A DNA stretch of 9,785 nucleotides from Bacteroides sp. Its GTDB lineage: Bacteria > Bacteroidota > Bacteroidia > Bacteroidales > Bacteroidaceae. Numbering within the stretch: position 1 is the first letter of the stretch; the number at the start of each line of letters is the position of its first letter. The position numbers were made by a program, and so were the translations under genes. Below are positions 1-6,829 of the stretch, piece by piece. The notes beneath the pieces were generated by a model that worked only from the letters and a program-made list of their open reading frames with translations, searched no databases and had not been told where the DNA came from. The stretch is taken from the NCBI GenBank assembly GCA_019412865.1, contig DXOJ01000063.1, positions 1 to 9,785 of the forward strand, in the 5' to 3' direction.

Positions 1-36
1 ATTGTATTATGATGTTGAAACATTTTATTATTAGTT

Positions 37-68
37 TTTGTAATATAATTCTTTGATAATTAGATGTT
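37..68 (+). promoter_or_regulatory. weak candidate Bacteroides-type promoter
   Basis: A TTTG at 37-40 is followed after 20 bases by TAGATGTT at 61-68. Known Bacteroides primary-sigma promoters have TTTG near -33 and TAnnTTTG near -7. The spacing fits, but the -7 element matches only four of six fixed positions. Transcription from here would start near 75 and place the 85-118 hairpin in the 5' leader. The region is very AT-rich, so a chance match is quite possible. A second weak pairing (TTTG 52-55 with TATGTGTA 76-83) would start inside the hairpin and is less attractive. Confidence 0.25.
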
Positions 69-84
69 TACTGTTTATGTGTAA

Positions 85-118
85 TTATGCATCTCTATTA
101 CGGAATAGAGATGCATAA
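85..118. repeat. perfect 15-bp inverted repeat with 4-base loop in the operon leader
   Basis: The left arm TTATGCATCTCTATT (85-99) is the exact reverse complement of AATAGAGATGCATAA (104-118), around the loop ACGG. It ends 26 bases before the preferred ATG of the first gene. Neither side has a T-tract, so it is not a textbook intrinsic terminator, although it could mark the 3' end of an upstream transcript outside the window. Other possibilities are a 5'-leader stem-loop affecting mRNA stability or translation, or a DNA palindrome bound by a dimeric regulator. The inverted repeat is certain; its role is not. Confidence 0.8.
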
Positions 119-144
119 GAAATAGTTTGAAAAAACTGTATATA

Positions 145-738
145 ATGAATGATTGTATAAGAAATAAAGCCGGCATACTTATTGGTCTATTTACTTTGCT
201 AGGATGTTTTGCGGTTAGAGCACAAGATATAGCAGTAAAAACGAATTTACTTTATGGCGGGTTGTTACAAACACCAAACATAGGGGTGGAATGGGGAATA
301 TCTCCCAAACTGACTGTTGATTTGTGGGGAGCCTACAATCCTTTTCCTTTGGGTAAGAATGGTTATGGTTCCAACAATAGAAAAATGAAGCATTGGTTGA
401 TACAATCAGAGCTTCGCTATTGGCTTTGTGAACGGTTCAATGGACATTTCTTTGGCGGACATTTGTTTTATGGACAATATAATGTCAGTAATATTCGATA
501 TTGGGGACTAGGTGACTTTAGAAGACAGGGAAATCTTGCCGGATTCGGATTCAGTTATGGGTATCAGTGGATTCTTTCACCACATTGGAGTATAGAAGGG
601 ACATTAGGGGTCGGCTATGCACACCTGCATTATAGTAAATACCCGTGTAAGGAATGCGGTGAGCGTTTAAGTGTAAACAACCGTAATTATTTAGGGCCTA
701 CACGTGCCGCTGTATCTATCATATACTTACTTAAATAA
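145..738 (+). CDS. DUF3575 family outer-membrane-type protein of the fimbria locus
   Basis: This is a 197-residue exported protein. Residues 1-26 form a signal peptide with hydrophobic core ILIGLFTLLG and likely cleavage between A26 and Q27. The mature chain opens with the DUF3575 pattern AVKTNLLY then TPNIGVEWGI. It is rich in alternating aromatic and glycine residues (FGFSYGYQWILSPHW, LGVGYAHLHYSKY) and ends in a strand-like VSIIYLLK, which suggests a small outer-membrane beta-barrel. A YPCKECG loop (C168-x-x-C171) is as I recall from family members. DUF3575 genes are commonly found beside Bacteroidales fimbrillin genes; a role in assembly or anchoring is inferred from that. The ATG at 145 is preferred. 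An in-frame TTG at 127 would give MKKLYI before it, but lies only 8 bases beyond the 85-118 stem. The stop overlaps the next start (TAATG), implying translational coupling. Confidence 0.87.
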   Translation: MNDCIRNKAGILIGLFTLLGCFAVRAQDIAVKTNLLYGGLLQTPNIGVEWGISPKLTVDLWGAYNPFPLGKNGYGSNNRKMKHWLIQSELRYWLCERFNGHFFGGHLFYGQYNVSNIRYWGLGDFRRQGNLAGFGFSYGYQWILSPHWSIEGTLGVGYAHLHYSKYPCKECGERLSVNNRNYLGPTRAAVSIIYLLK

Positions 739-1910
739 TGTGCCAAATGAATAGTTTTCAGATTATAATACTTTCCTTTTTTATGAGTATAACGTTCATG
801 TCAGTTTCCGCTCAAAATAATGATTCGATCAAGATCAATAATTTTTCTATAGAGAAGAATGCTCAAGGTGATTCTGTGAGTTTGAGATTTCATTTGATGA
901 TTGCTCCCGGCATTACAAAAGCAAATGATGAGTTGTTGCTTACACCTATATTGATAGATATAAAGGGAAATCACTCTTTTGCTTTCCCTGTCATACGCGT
1001 AAATGGCAAAATACGGGAGAAAATAGTTCGAAGACAAAAAGTGCTTCACTCATCAAAAGCAGAGAAAGACTTAATATATACAGTATCCAATCGGCAATGG
1101 AATACAATAACATGTTCAACTCCGATGTTAGCCAATCAACTTTGGATATGGCAGGCAAAGTTAGTGTTACAGCGGCAACTTAGAAATTGCTGTATGAAAA
1201 AGGAGTTGGATATGGTGGAATTGTTTACGTGGAACCGGACGGATGAATATTCTATTGTTAAGCCGGAAATAAAGAATAAGGTGGAAATACCGGAAATGTT
1301 ACCGCATAAATGTGTTACGGAAGTACTGGCTGAAACAGAGAAATTTGTAGAACCCATAGATAACTATTCAGCGGGCAAAAGGATTCTGGCAGGCGAGCAG
1401 GAAGGAGCACAGATTGTTTATTTCAAGCTTGCAAAGGCAGAGATAGATAGCAATTATCTGGATAATGAGAGAGTGTTGGAACATATTATTGATGTAATTC
1501 GCCGTATTAGTGAAGATTCCGAAGTAGAGATAGCTCGCGTAGTGCTATTGGGGCTTTCCTCACCCGAGGGGGCTTTTGAATTCAACAAACGATTGTCTGG
1601 AAAACGAGCTGAAGCGCTGAAGCAATATATAGCCGACCGGATTGCTTTGGCGGATAGTTGCTTTGCGCTTGTGAATGGTGATGAGGGCTGGGAAGAACTA
1701 CGTTATAAAGTGGAACATTCTGGTATGGAATACCGTAAGGAAGTATTGAATATTATTGATTCTGTTCCGATAATGAAAGGGCGTGAGGGACAGTTGCAAC
1801 GTTTGAAAAGAGGAGTGCCCTATCGTTATTTGGAAGAACACTTCTTTCCGCAACTGCGTCGAGCAGGATACATCAAGGTGTATTACCGGATGAAGAATGG
1901 AACCGTATAA
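738..1910 (+). CDS. DUF3868 domain protein with C-terminal OmpA-like domain
   Basis: This 390-residue protein is coupled to the upstream gene by a one-base overlap. Residues 1-25 are a signal peptide ending VSA before Q26; an alternative ATG at 747 would shorten it by three residues. Residues of roughly 30-190 fit DUF3868: a beta-rich start, FPVIRVNGKIRE, and a later WIWQAKLVLQ...NCC segment. From about 220 the chain follows the OmpA C-terminal fold: GAQIVYF (223-229), GLSSPEG (272-278), then N283, LS and RAEALKQYI up to 298. In OmpA the GLSSPEG position is usually GxTDxxG. Here the aspartate that contacts diaminopimelate in peptidoglycan is a serine, while the conserved arginine remains as R290. 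It is probably periplasmic and partners the DUF3575 barrel in fimbria assembly; that role is inferred from gene context. The 43-base gap to the fimbrillin gene contains no terminator-like hairpin. Confidence 0.86.
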   Translation: MCQMNSFQIIILSFFMSITFMSVSAQNNDSIKINNFSIEKNAQGDSVSLRFHLMIAPGITKANDELLLTPILIDIKGNHSFAFPVIRVNGKIREKIVRRQKVLHSSKAEKDLIYTVSNRQWNTITCSTPMLANQLWIWQAKLVLQRQLRNCCMKKELDMVELFTWNRTDEYSIVKPEIKNKVEIPEMLPHKCVTEVLAETEKFVEPIDNYSAGKRILAGEQEGAQIVYFKLAKAEIDSNYLDNERVLEHIIDVIRRISEDSEVEIARVVLLGLSSPEGAFEFNKRLSGKRAEALKQYIADRIALADSCFALVNGDEGWEELRYKVEHSGMEYRKEVLNIIDSVPIMKGREGQLQRLKRGVPYRYLEEHFFPQLRRAGYIKVYYRMKNGTV

Positions 1911-1953
1911 ATCTCAATATATAATAATTTATTTTTTAATCATAAAACGAAAA

Positions 1954-3711
1954 ATGAGAAAGAATTATTTTCTAATCGGAGTATTTGCGCTGGCAACAAT
2001 AACGTTTGCTGCTTGTAGCAGTGAGGGCAAGCTAGGCGAAGAAAGAAGCGATGACAATGGTAATACCGAAGTCATAGAGGGAGAACCTACTTGGGCGAAG
2101 TTTACATTTAAACTGGGCAAAGATGGTGTTGTAGCACGTGCAACGGGTGACACACATGAAGGTACTACTACAGAAAAAAACATCAAAAATCTGCGGGCTT
2201 ATATCTTCAATGAATCCGGTAGCTTTGAAGCAAAGACAGATAATGCTACTGTAGATGAACATGGCACGGAGCACACTGCTGTATTGAAACTAACTTCCGG
2301 TAAAAAGAAAGTGTATGTAGTAGCTAATATGCAGGACGACTGGATTACGTCTACCACTACAACTACTCAATTTGAAGCTGTTACTTTGACACATTGTACG
2401 AAAGCAGGGCGTATTGCCCATACCAAAGGTGTAGAAACGGCAGTTGCTGTATCGCGTGTCGGTAATTTTGATAAAATATCCGGTAATGGGAATGCGGCGA
2501 CCAATGGTTTCCTGATGGCAAACGTATTGAAGGCAACCGAATACACATTATATCCCGGGATTTCTGCTGAGGATTGCTCGAAACCGGCGTATGATAGTTC
2601 GGCGGAAATGAAGAAAAACAATCATTTGGAGGTGTTCATATCCCGTGCTGCTGCTAAGTTGCAGGCTACTTATGCAAATGCGGATGCTTTGATATTGAAA
2701 GATAGTGAAAGTAATACATTAGGCAAATTACTTACTCCGACTTTTACGGTTCGTAATCTTCCGGTTCAGAGCTATATATTTCTGCATAATCATGTTGATG
2801 GTTTCCTTACGCCGTTTTATACAATGACTAATACTAGCTCTACATTTGCAGATTTCGCTAAATATTATGACGAGGTGAATGAGCCTAATTTGGATTTGAA
2901 AGCAAGTGCTGACGGGGAAGCTATAGAGTCTATATATTTGCCGGAGAACTCCAATCAGACACCGGTAAGGGGAAATACTACTTATGTGTTGGTGAAAGGT
3001 GTATTTGCTCCGGCGGCTAATGTGATGATTAATGCTGTTGAAGTGAAAAATGATGGTAGCAATCTTAGTATCGAAAATAAATTAGACGGAACTGATTATA
3101 CTACAGGAGGAAAAGATGTACCGCCATATTTTATTGTCCCGGAATGGGAAAATCAGATTTATACGGCTCCTGCAGACTTTAGTGGAAACTTGGCAAACTA
3201 TGGCTTGGGCATGATTTTAAAGACTTATTTGAATAAAGCCGGAAAACAGAAATGGTTAAATGCAGTAGACGAGGGAAGTGCTGTAGACGAAGGTGATATA
3301 GAAAATTCTGTAAGTGTATATTATGGAAGCTCATTCTCTACTTCTGAAGGTATTTATTCAGTTGTTACCATCAAGAAATATTCGCATCCCAAGAATGCAC
3401 TACCGGGCTATAAGGAAAGTATTGAAGGAACAATACGTATTTTCCAGTACACCGGAGGTACCTGTTACTATCGTGTGAATGTTGAAGATAATATGGATGG
3501 AAAGACGGAAGCCAACAACCTGTTCTATTCGGTAATGCGCAACCGTTTTTACAATGTAAATATCTCAAAAATTACTTCAATCGGTTATCCTGATGATGAA
3601 GATGTTACCGTGGACCCGACAGATCCCATCAACCAGAAAACGTACATGCAGGCACATATCACAGTGGAACCATGGACGAAAGTTGAACAGGATGCAGAAC
3701 TGGGAATGTAA
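1954..3711 (+). CDS. major fimbrial subunit, Mfa1/FimA-type fimbrillin lipoprotein (type V pilin)
   Basis: This 585-residue protein is the probable structural pilin. A lipoprotein signal (hydrophobic core, then FAAC) puts the lipidated cysteine at C21. The segment VVARATGDTHE offers cleavage between R62 and A63, resembling the arginine site of Porphyromonas gingivalis Mfa1 (AR/AGDG). After it comes the first fimbrillin strand NLRAYIFN. The SRAAAKLQ motif (R231, K235) recurs in the two accessory subunits below. The C-terminal Mfa1_C-like part shows TCYYRVNV (C504-R507), RNRFYNVNISKIT and a final HITVEPWTKVEQDAEL, the likely donor strand. The first in-frame ATG at 1897 lies inside the previous gene and precedes a non-signal sequence, so the ATG at 1954 was chosen. 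The gene sits between the DUF3868 gene and the anchor gene, with a strong hairpin after its stop. It is longer than P. gingivalis FimA (about 380 residues), as many Bacteroides fimbrillins are. Confidence 0.92.
   Translation: MRKNYFLIGVFALATITFAACSSEGKLGEERSDDNGNTEVIEGEPTWAKFTFKLGKDGVVARATGDTHEGTTTEKNIKNLRAYIFNESGSFEAKTDNATVDEHGTEHTAVLKLTSGKKKVYVVANMQDDWITSTTTTTQFEAVTLTHCTKAGRIAHTKGVETAVAVSRVGNFDKISGNGNAATNGFLMANVLKATEYTLYPGISAEDCSKPAYDSSAEMKKNNHLEVFISRAAAKLQATYANADALILKDSESNTLGKLLTPTFTVRNLPVQSYIFLHNHVDGFLTPFYTMTNTSSTFADFAKYYDEVNEPNLDLKASADGEAIESIYLPENSNQTPVRGNTTYVLVKGVFAPAANVMINAVEVKNDGSNLSIENKLDGTDYTTGGKDVPPYFIVPEWENQIYTAPADFSGNLANYGLGMILKTYLNKAGKQKWLNAVDEGSAVDEGDIENSVSVYYGSSFSTSEGIYSVVTIKKYSHPKNALPGYKESIEGTIRIFQYTGGTCYYRVNVEDNMDGKTEANNLFYSVMRNRFYNVNISKITSIGYPDDEDVTVDPTDPINQKTYMQAHITVEPWTKVEQDAELGM
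3262..3297 (+). repeat. diverged 18-base tandem duplication inside the major fimbrillin gene
   Basis: Two adjacent 18-base units (3262-3279 and 3280-3297) encode AVDEGS and AVDEGD, starting at residue 437. They differ at five bases, three of them silent. The repeated acidic segment probably forms a surface loop of the pilin. It could be a local slippage event later diversified, or selection for acidic loop residues. Confidence 0.6.
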
Positions 3712-3752
3712 TTGCTATTAGTTTGCCGGTTCATTAAAAATAGATTTTAACG

Positions 3753-3790
3753 GATTCTTTTGCCGGGGCATTGTCCCCGGCAAAAGAATC
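3753..3790 (+). terminator. perfect 16-bp hairpin between the major pilin and anchor genes
   Basis: GATTCTTTTGCCGGGG (3753-3768) pairs exactly with CCCCGGCAAAAGAATC (3775-3790) across the loop CATTGT. It begins 41 bases after the fimbrillin stop and ends 27 bases before the anchor ATG. No T-tract follows (TAAAATCC), so it is not a canonical Rho-independent terminator. It may act as a partial terminator or as a 3' barrier protecting the pilin mRNA, giving more major subunit than anchor. TTTGCCGG at 3722-3729 repeats part of the left arm and could pair weakly with the right arm. Confidence 0.72.
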
Positions 3791-3817
3791 TAAAATCCCT
3801 CTCAATAACAATTTAAC

Positions 3818-4816
3818 ATGCATAGTACATTTTACCGGAAAAGAAGGATGGTGGCATATATATCAATGCTATTATGGCTTATTACAGGATGCGTTAATGA
3901 AGATTTTTCCGATTGTCCGCAAGGAAGTTTCCAGGTGGCTTTCGAATATGTTCATCACACGGACAATACTTGTCCCGATCGCTTCAACATTGACGTACAG
4001 CAAATAGACTTGTATGTATTTGATGCAGCCGGATGTTTTCTGAAATGTATAACTCGTAAAGGAACGCCTTTCCCGAAAGATTTTCGGGTTGACCCGGAAC
4101 TTTCTGCCGGTAGCTATACGTTGGTGGCATGGGGAAACTTGACTGATGAAGTGACTTTACAACCGGTCTTTATTGCCGGACAAACTACGCTTGAGCAAGC
4201 GTTATTATCACTCAACGCAACAGAAGAACGTAGCGTGAACTATAGACTGACTCCTGTTTTTCATGCTATGAAACAAGTAGAAGTAAACGATGTGAAGGAA
4301 CACACTGAAGTTCTTTCACTTATAAAGAATGAGAATCATTTGCATCTGAATGTGAAGTGGTTTGAAAAAAGCGGAATACCATGTATTCACCGCTGTGCGG
4401 ATGGTGTGCGTGTCCGTGTGGTTGACCCTAAAGGGGCGACTTATAAATTTGATAATTCTGTAGTTGCTTCGGGCAATGAATTGACATATTATCCATATCA
4501 GGGCACAAATAATGATGCATGGAATCAATTTGCAGGTGTTTTTTCTTTGATGCGTTTGGTGGAAGGGGAAAAATTGACGCTACTGATAGAACGTTTAATG
4601 CAGGACGGCACAGCCAAAGAACTCTACCGTTCTGACTTAGTCGAACTTATCCGGATGCATCCATATACCCGCATCCAGTCGGAACTTGACCGGCAAGATG
4701 TGTATGAAGTAGAAATATCGCTTATAGATGATCTGGACGGTGACACGGATACTTATATGCAAACGGCTGTTACCGTATCAGGGTGGACAATCATATTGCA
4801 GGATACGGAAATGTGA
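3818..4816 (+). CDS. FimB/Mfa2 family fimbrial anchor lipoprotein
   Basis: This 332-residue protein fits the FimB/Mfa2 family, which holds the base of type V fimbriae in the outer membrane and limits their length. The signal sequence has basic residues (YRKRR), a hydrophobic stretch and LITGC, so C25 is the lipid site. The family signature follows: EDFSDCPQG, then TCPDRFNIDV, then IDLYVFDAAGCFLKC. Six non-lipid cysteines (C33, C52, C73, C77, C189, C193) suggest three disulfides. Later features are SAGSYTLVAWGN, the RLTPVFHAMKQVEV segment and the C-terminal VTVSGWTIILQDTEM. No arginine site like R62 of the major subunit is evident near the mature N-terminus, as expected for a subunit that stays lipid-anchored. 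The ATG at 3818 is preferred; one at 3848 (M11) would remove the basic n-region. It follows the hairpin spacer and precedes a tip-like gene by 22 bases. Confidence 0.93.
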   Translation: MHSTFYRKRRMVAYISMLLWLITGCVNEDFSDCPQGSFQVAFEYVHHTDNTCPDRFNIDVQQIDLYVFDAAGCFLKCITRKGTPFPKDFRVDPELSAGSYTLVAWGNLTDEVTLQPVFIAGQTTLEQALLSLNATEERSVNYRLTPVFHAMKQVEVNDVKEHTEVLSLIKNENHLHLNVKWFEKSGIPCIHRCADGVRVRVVDPKGATYKFDNSVVASGNELTYYPYQGTNNDAWNQFAGVFSLMRLVEGEKLTLLIERLMQDGTAKELYRSDLVELIRMHPYTRIQSELDRQDVYEVEISLIDDLDGDTDTYMQTAVTVSGWTIILQDTEM

Positions 4817-4838
4817 TACTTTATAATTAAACGAGAGA

Positions 4839-6824
4839 ATGAGACTGAAATTAGTTTATATATATAGCTTCGTTGTGACATTATTATATCTGCTTACTGC
4901 TTGTACTGACGGAATAGAAGCATCTTCCGATAGTAATGGCCAGGGGGAAGGCAAGGAAATTCCTGTCAGTATCATGCCGAAACTTGTTGCAGGGGATGAA
5001 AATGAGGTATCACAATTGCGTGTTATCATTTTCTCGACACGTACTTCCAATCCTTACGGCCCTAAAGTTTTAGTCAGCAATCAATTGATAGATGTAAATG
5101 AAGATTATGTTGCCATTACCTATATAGGATACAATGATATTTATGTGATAGGAAATGAACCGGTAGATCTTTCGGGAATCAATAGCCCTGAAGAATTGAA
5201 AAATATTCAGATGAATACGGAAAGCAGCCTGAGTGCTTCAAAATTTGTATTTTTCCGGCAGTTGCTCAATGTGAATGTACGGAGTAAAAATGAGATATAT
5301 CCGGAAGGGGCATCCGCTTCTGTTTCAAAACTGGAGATAAAGTTGCAACGAGTGATTGCCAAGTTAAGTGTGAAGTTTGACCTTAGTACGGAGATTTGTG
5401 AAAATGGAAACCCTACAGGTGAATTCGTTAATCTTGAGTCTATGGAGTTACTTCGTATTCCAAAGTATAGTTATCTGGCTTCCTGTAAATACAGGATAGA
5501 AGAGGGGTTTCTAGATAACCGCGTTTTTTCACTAGAAAATAGCAGTGCAGAACAGAATCATTTCACATGGTCATCCGGTGATATATATTTGCCGGAATAT
5601 CTGCCGATGGATGAGATTTACAGAATGGTATTGCGCATTAAAGGGACATCAAGAGGAATCACCCGTATATATACTTTGCCGATTGGTGATGCGATGAATT
5701 CAATTGATTCACATTCTACAGAATGGAATATAACCCGCAACAGGCATTATAGTTTGAATATTAAAGCGATTACCGGTTATGGGGAGGAGTCCCTTGAAGT
5801 GAAATCCAACGTTTCCGGATGGTCGGAAGTCAATGTTCCGATTGAAATAACGGGAGCTAGTTTTCTTGCAGTCAACAAAAAGACGGTCGAAGTAAAGTCT
5901 TTACGCTTTTACTCGTATGTGCGTTTTGCTTGTAACGCTCCGGTTGAAGTGAAACTTCCCGATGAGGTGACAATCGGTAATCAACTGCAGATGACAGTAG
6001 AATATGATGACGCGACAAAGAAAAGCGGTCGCGTCGGGTTCAGACGTGGAAATTGGAATACTGGTAATGATATTATATATGTAACTACATTAAAATCGGG
6101 TACCGCATCTGTTGAACTTAATCTGCAACTTTATAGATCTGAAACAATTCGTGTCGGAAATAACCTTGTTACTTGGGCTGAAGCCATGGGATATTGGGAA
6201 GAGGCTAACTGGATACGTACGGGTATTTATAATGATGAGTTTTATAAAAGAGCCACCCGGGAAACTGGATGTAGAGCATATTATCCTGAAGGAGTAAATG
6301 AGGATGATGCAACAAGAGGGAAAGGATGCTGGAGATTAGCTACCATACGTGAAAATTGGGCGATTAATTCTGCTGAAGCATGGTGCATAGAGGAACATGA
6401 TACAAATGGCAGAAAGGCATATGTAAGTTACGGATCGGGAAATCTCATAGACGATTATAAAGAGAATAAAAAATATCGCTATAACTGTACACTTGATGTT
6501 CGTCCTCCTGAACTTTCAGATTTTATAGTCTCAAGTTCAGATGTAACGAATGTCACGAAGGAAAATGCGTCCTCTATATGTGCAAATTTAGGCAGTGGAT
6601 GGAGATTGCCTACAGGAAAAGAAATGAATTATGTTTTCCTGAATGCCGGAACCAACGGGCTTCCCAATAATTTCTTTTCGGACAGTTATTGGGGAAAGAA
6701 TGAGGATGGTACTTTCATTGTAGCAACAATGAGCGATCCGGACGGAAGTGCCACGACGGATGAATTGCGAAATGGGAGACATACGGTGCGTTGTGTGAAA
6801 TTACGTTATCCCCCTGTTGGATAA
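4839..6824 (+). CDS. large fimbrillin-like lipoprotein with C-terminal FISUMP/DUF1566-like (C-type-lectin-like) domain, candidate tip adhesin
   Basis: This 661-residue lipoprotein (LLTAC, lipid cysteine C22) has three parts. Residues of about 40-340 are a fimbrillin core: VSQLRVIIF, LQRVIAKLS (R171, K175), RHYSLNIKAITGYG (302-315) and SNVSGWSEV (323-331), matching motifs in the neighbouring subunits. Residues of about 340-430 look like an all-beta Ig-like linker. Residues of about 470-661 contain CWRLATIRE (C497) and then SICANLGSGWRLPTGKE (579-595), a YWG motif and VRCVK (C652). The WRLPT plus terminal RCV pattern is typical of FISUMP/DUF1566 domains, related to the C-type-lectin fold. It probably displays a binding domain at the fimbrial tip; the ligand is unknown. 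Unlike the major pilin, it has no arginine between C22 and R61, so arginine-dependent processing is not evident. Its stop is 5 bases before the next gene. Confidence 0.84.
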   Translation: MRLKLVYIYSFVVTLLYLLTACTDGIEASSDSNGQGEGKEIPVSIMPKLVAGDENEVSQLRVIIFSTRTSNPYGPKVLVSNQLIDVNEDYVAITYIGYNDIYVIGNEPVDLSGINSPEELKNIQMNTESSLSASKFVFFRQLLNVNVRSKNEIYPEGASASVSKLEIKLQRVIAKLSVKFDLSTEICENGNPTGEFVNLESMELLRIPKYSYLASCKYRIEEGFLDNRVFSLENSSAEQNHFTWSSGDIYLPEYLPMDEIYRMVLRIKGTSRGITRIYTLPIGDAMNSIDSHSTEWNITRNRHYSLNIKAITGYGEESLEVKSNVSGWSEVNVPIEITGASFLAVNKKTVEVKSLRFYSYVRFACNAPVEVKLPDEVTIGNQLQMTVEYDDATKKSGRVGFRRGNWNTGNDIIYVTTLKSGTASVELNLQLYRSETIRVGNNLVTWAEAMGYWEEANWIRTGIYNDEFYKRATRETGCRAYYPEGVNEDDATRGKGCWRLATIRENWAINSAEAWCIEEHDTNGRKAYVSYGSGNLIDDYKENKKYRYNCTLDVRPPELSDFIVSSSDVTNVTKENASSICANLGSGWRLPTGKEMNYVFLNAGTNGLPNNFFSDSYWGKNEDGTFIVATMSDPDGSATTDELRNGRHTVRCVKLRYPPVG

Positions 6825-6829
6825 GAAAA

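Noticed and set aside
1..126. Invertible promoter of the kind that controls many Bacteroides surface operons
   Set aside because: The only inverted repeat is a tight hairpin with a 4-base loop, not two separated repeats flanking a promoter, and no recombinase gene is present in the window.
127..144. TTG start adding six residues to the DUF3575 protein
   Set aside because: It gives a plausible MKK n-region, but it begins only 8 bases beyond a perfect hairpin and uses a rare start. The ATG at 145 already gives a complete signal peptide.
1075..1215. Possible frameshift in the DUF3868 domain, where another frame is open for about 25 codons
   Set aside because: The main frame stays open and reads WIWQAKLVLQ then NCC, which suits the family better; the other frame reaches a stop codon.
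801..1357. Antisense open frames opposite the DUF3868 gene
   Set aside because: They have no signal, motif or ribosome site, and they lie opposite a well-supported gene.
3771..4007. A 78-codon open frame overlapping the anchor gene
   Set aside because: It starts within the intercistronic hairpin and reads the anchor gene out of frame; the anchor frame carries the clear lipobox and family motifs.
6009..6035. 8-bp inverted repeat GACGCGAC/GTCGCGTC inside the lectin-tipped gene
   Set aside because: It is short, lies within coding sequence and has an 11-base loop, so it is most likely chance or a codon effect.
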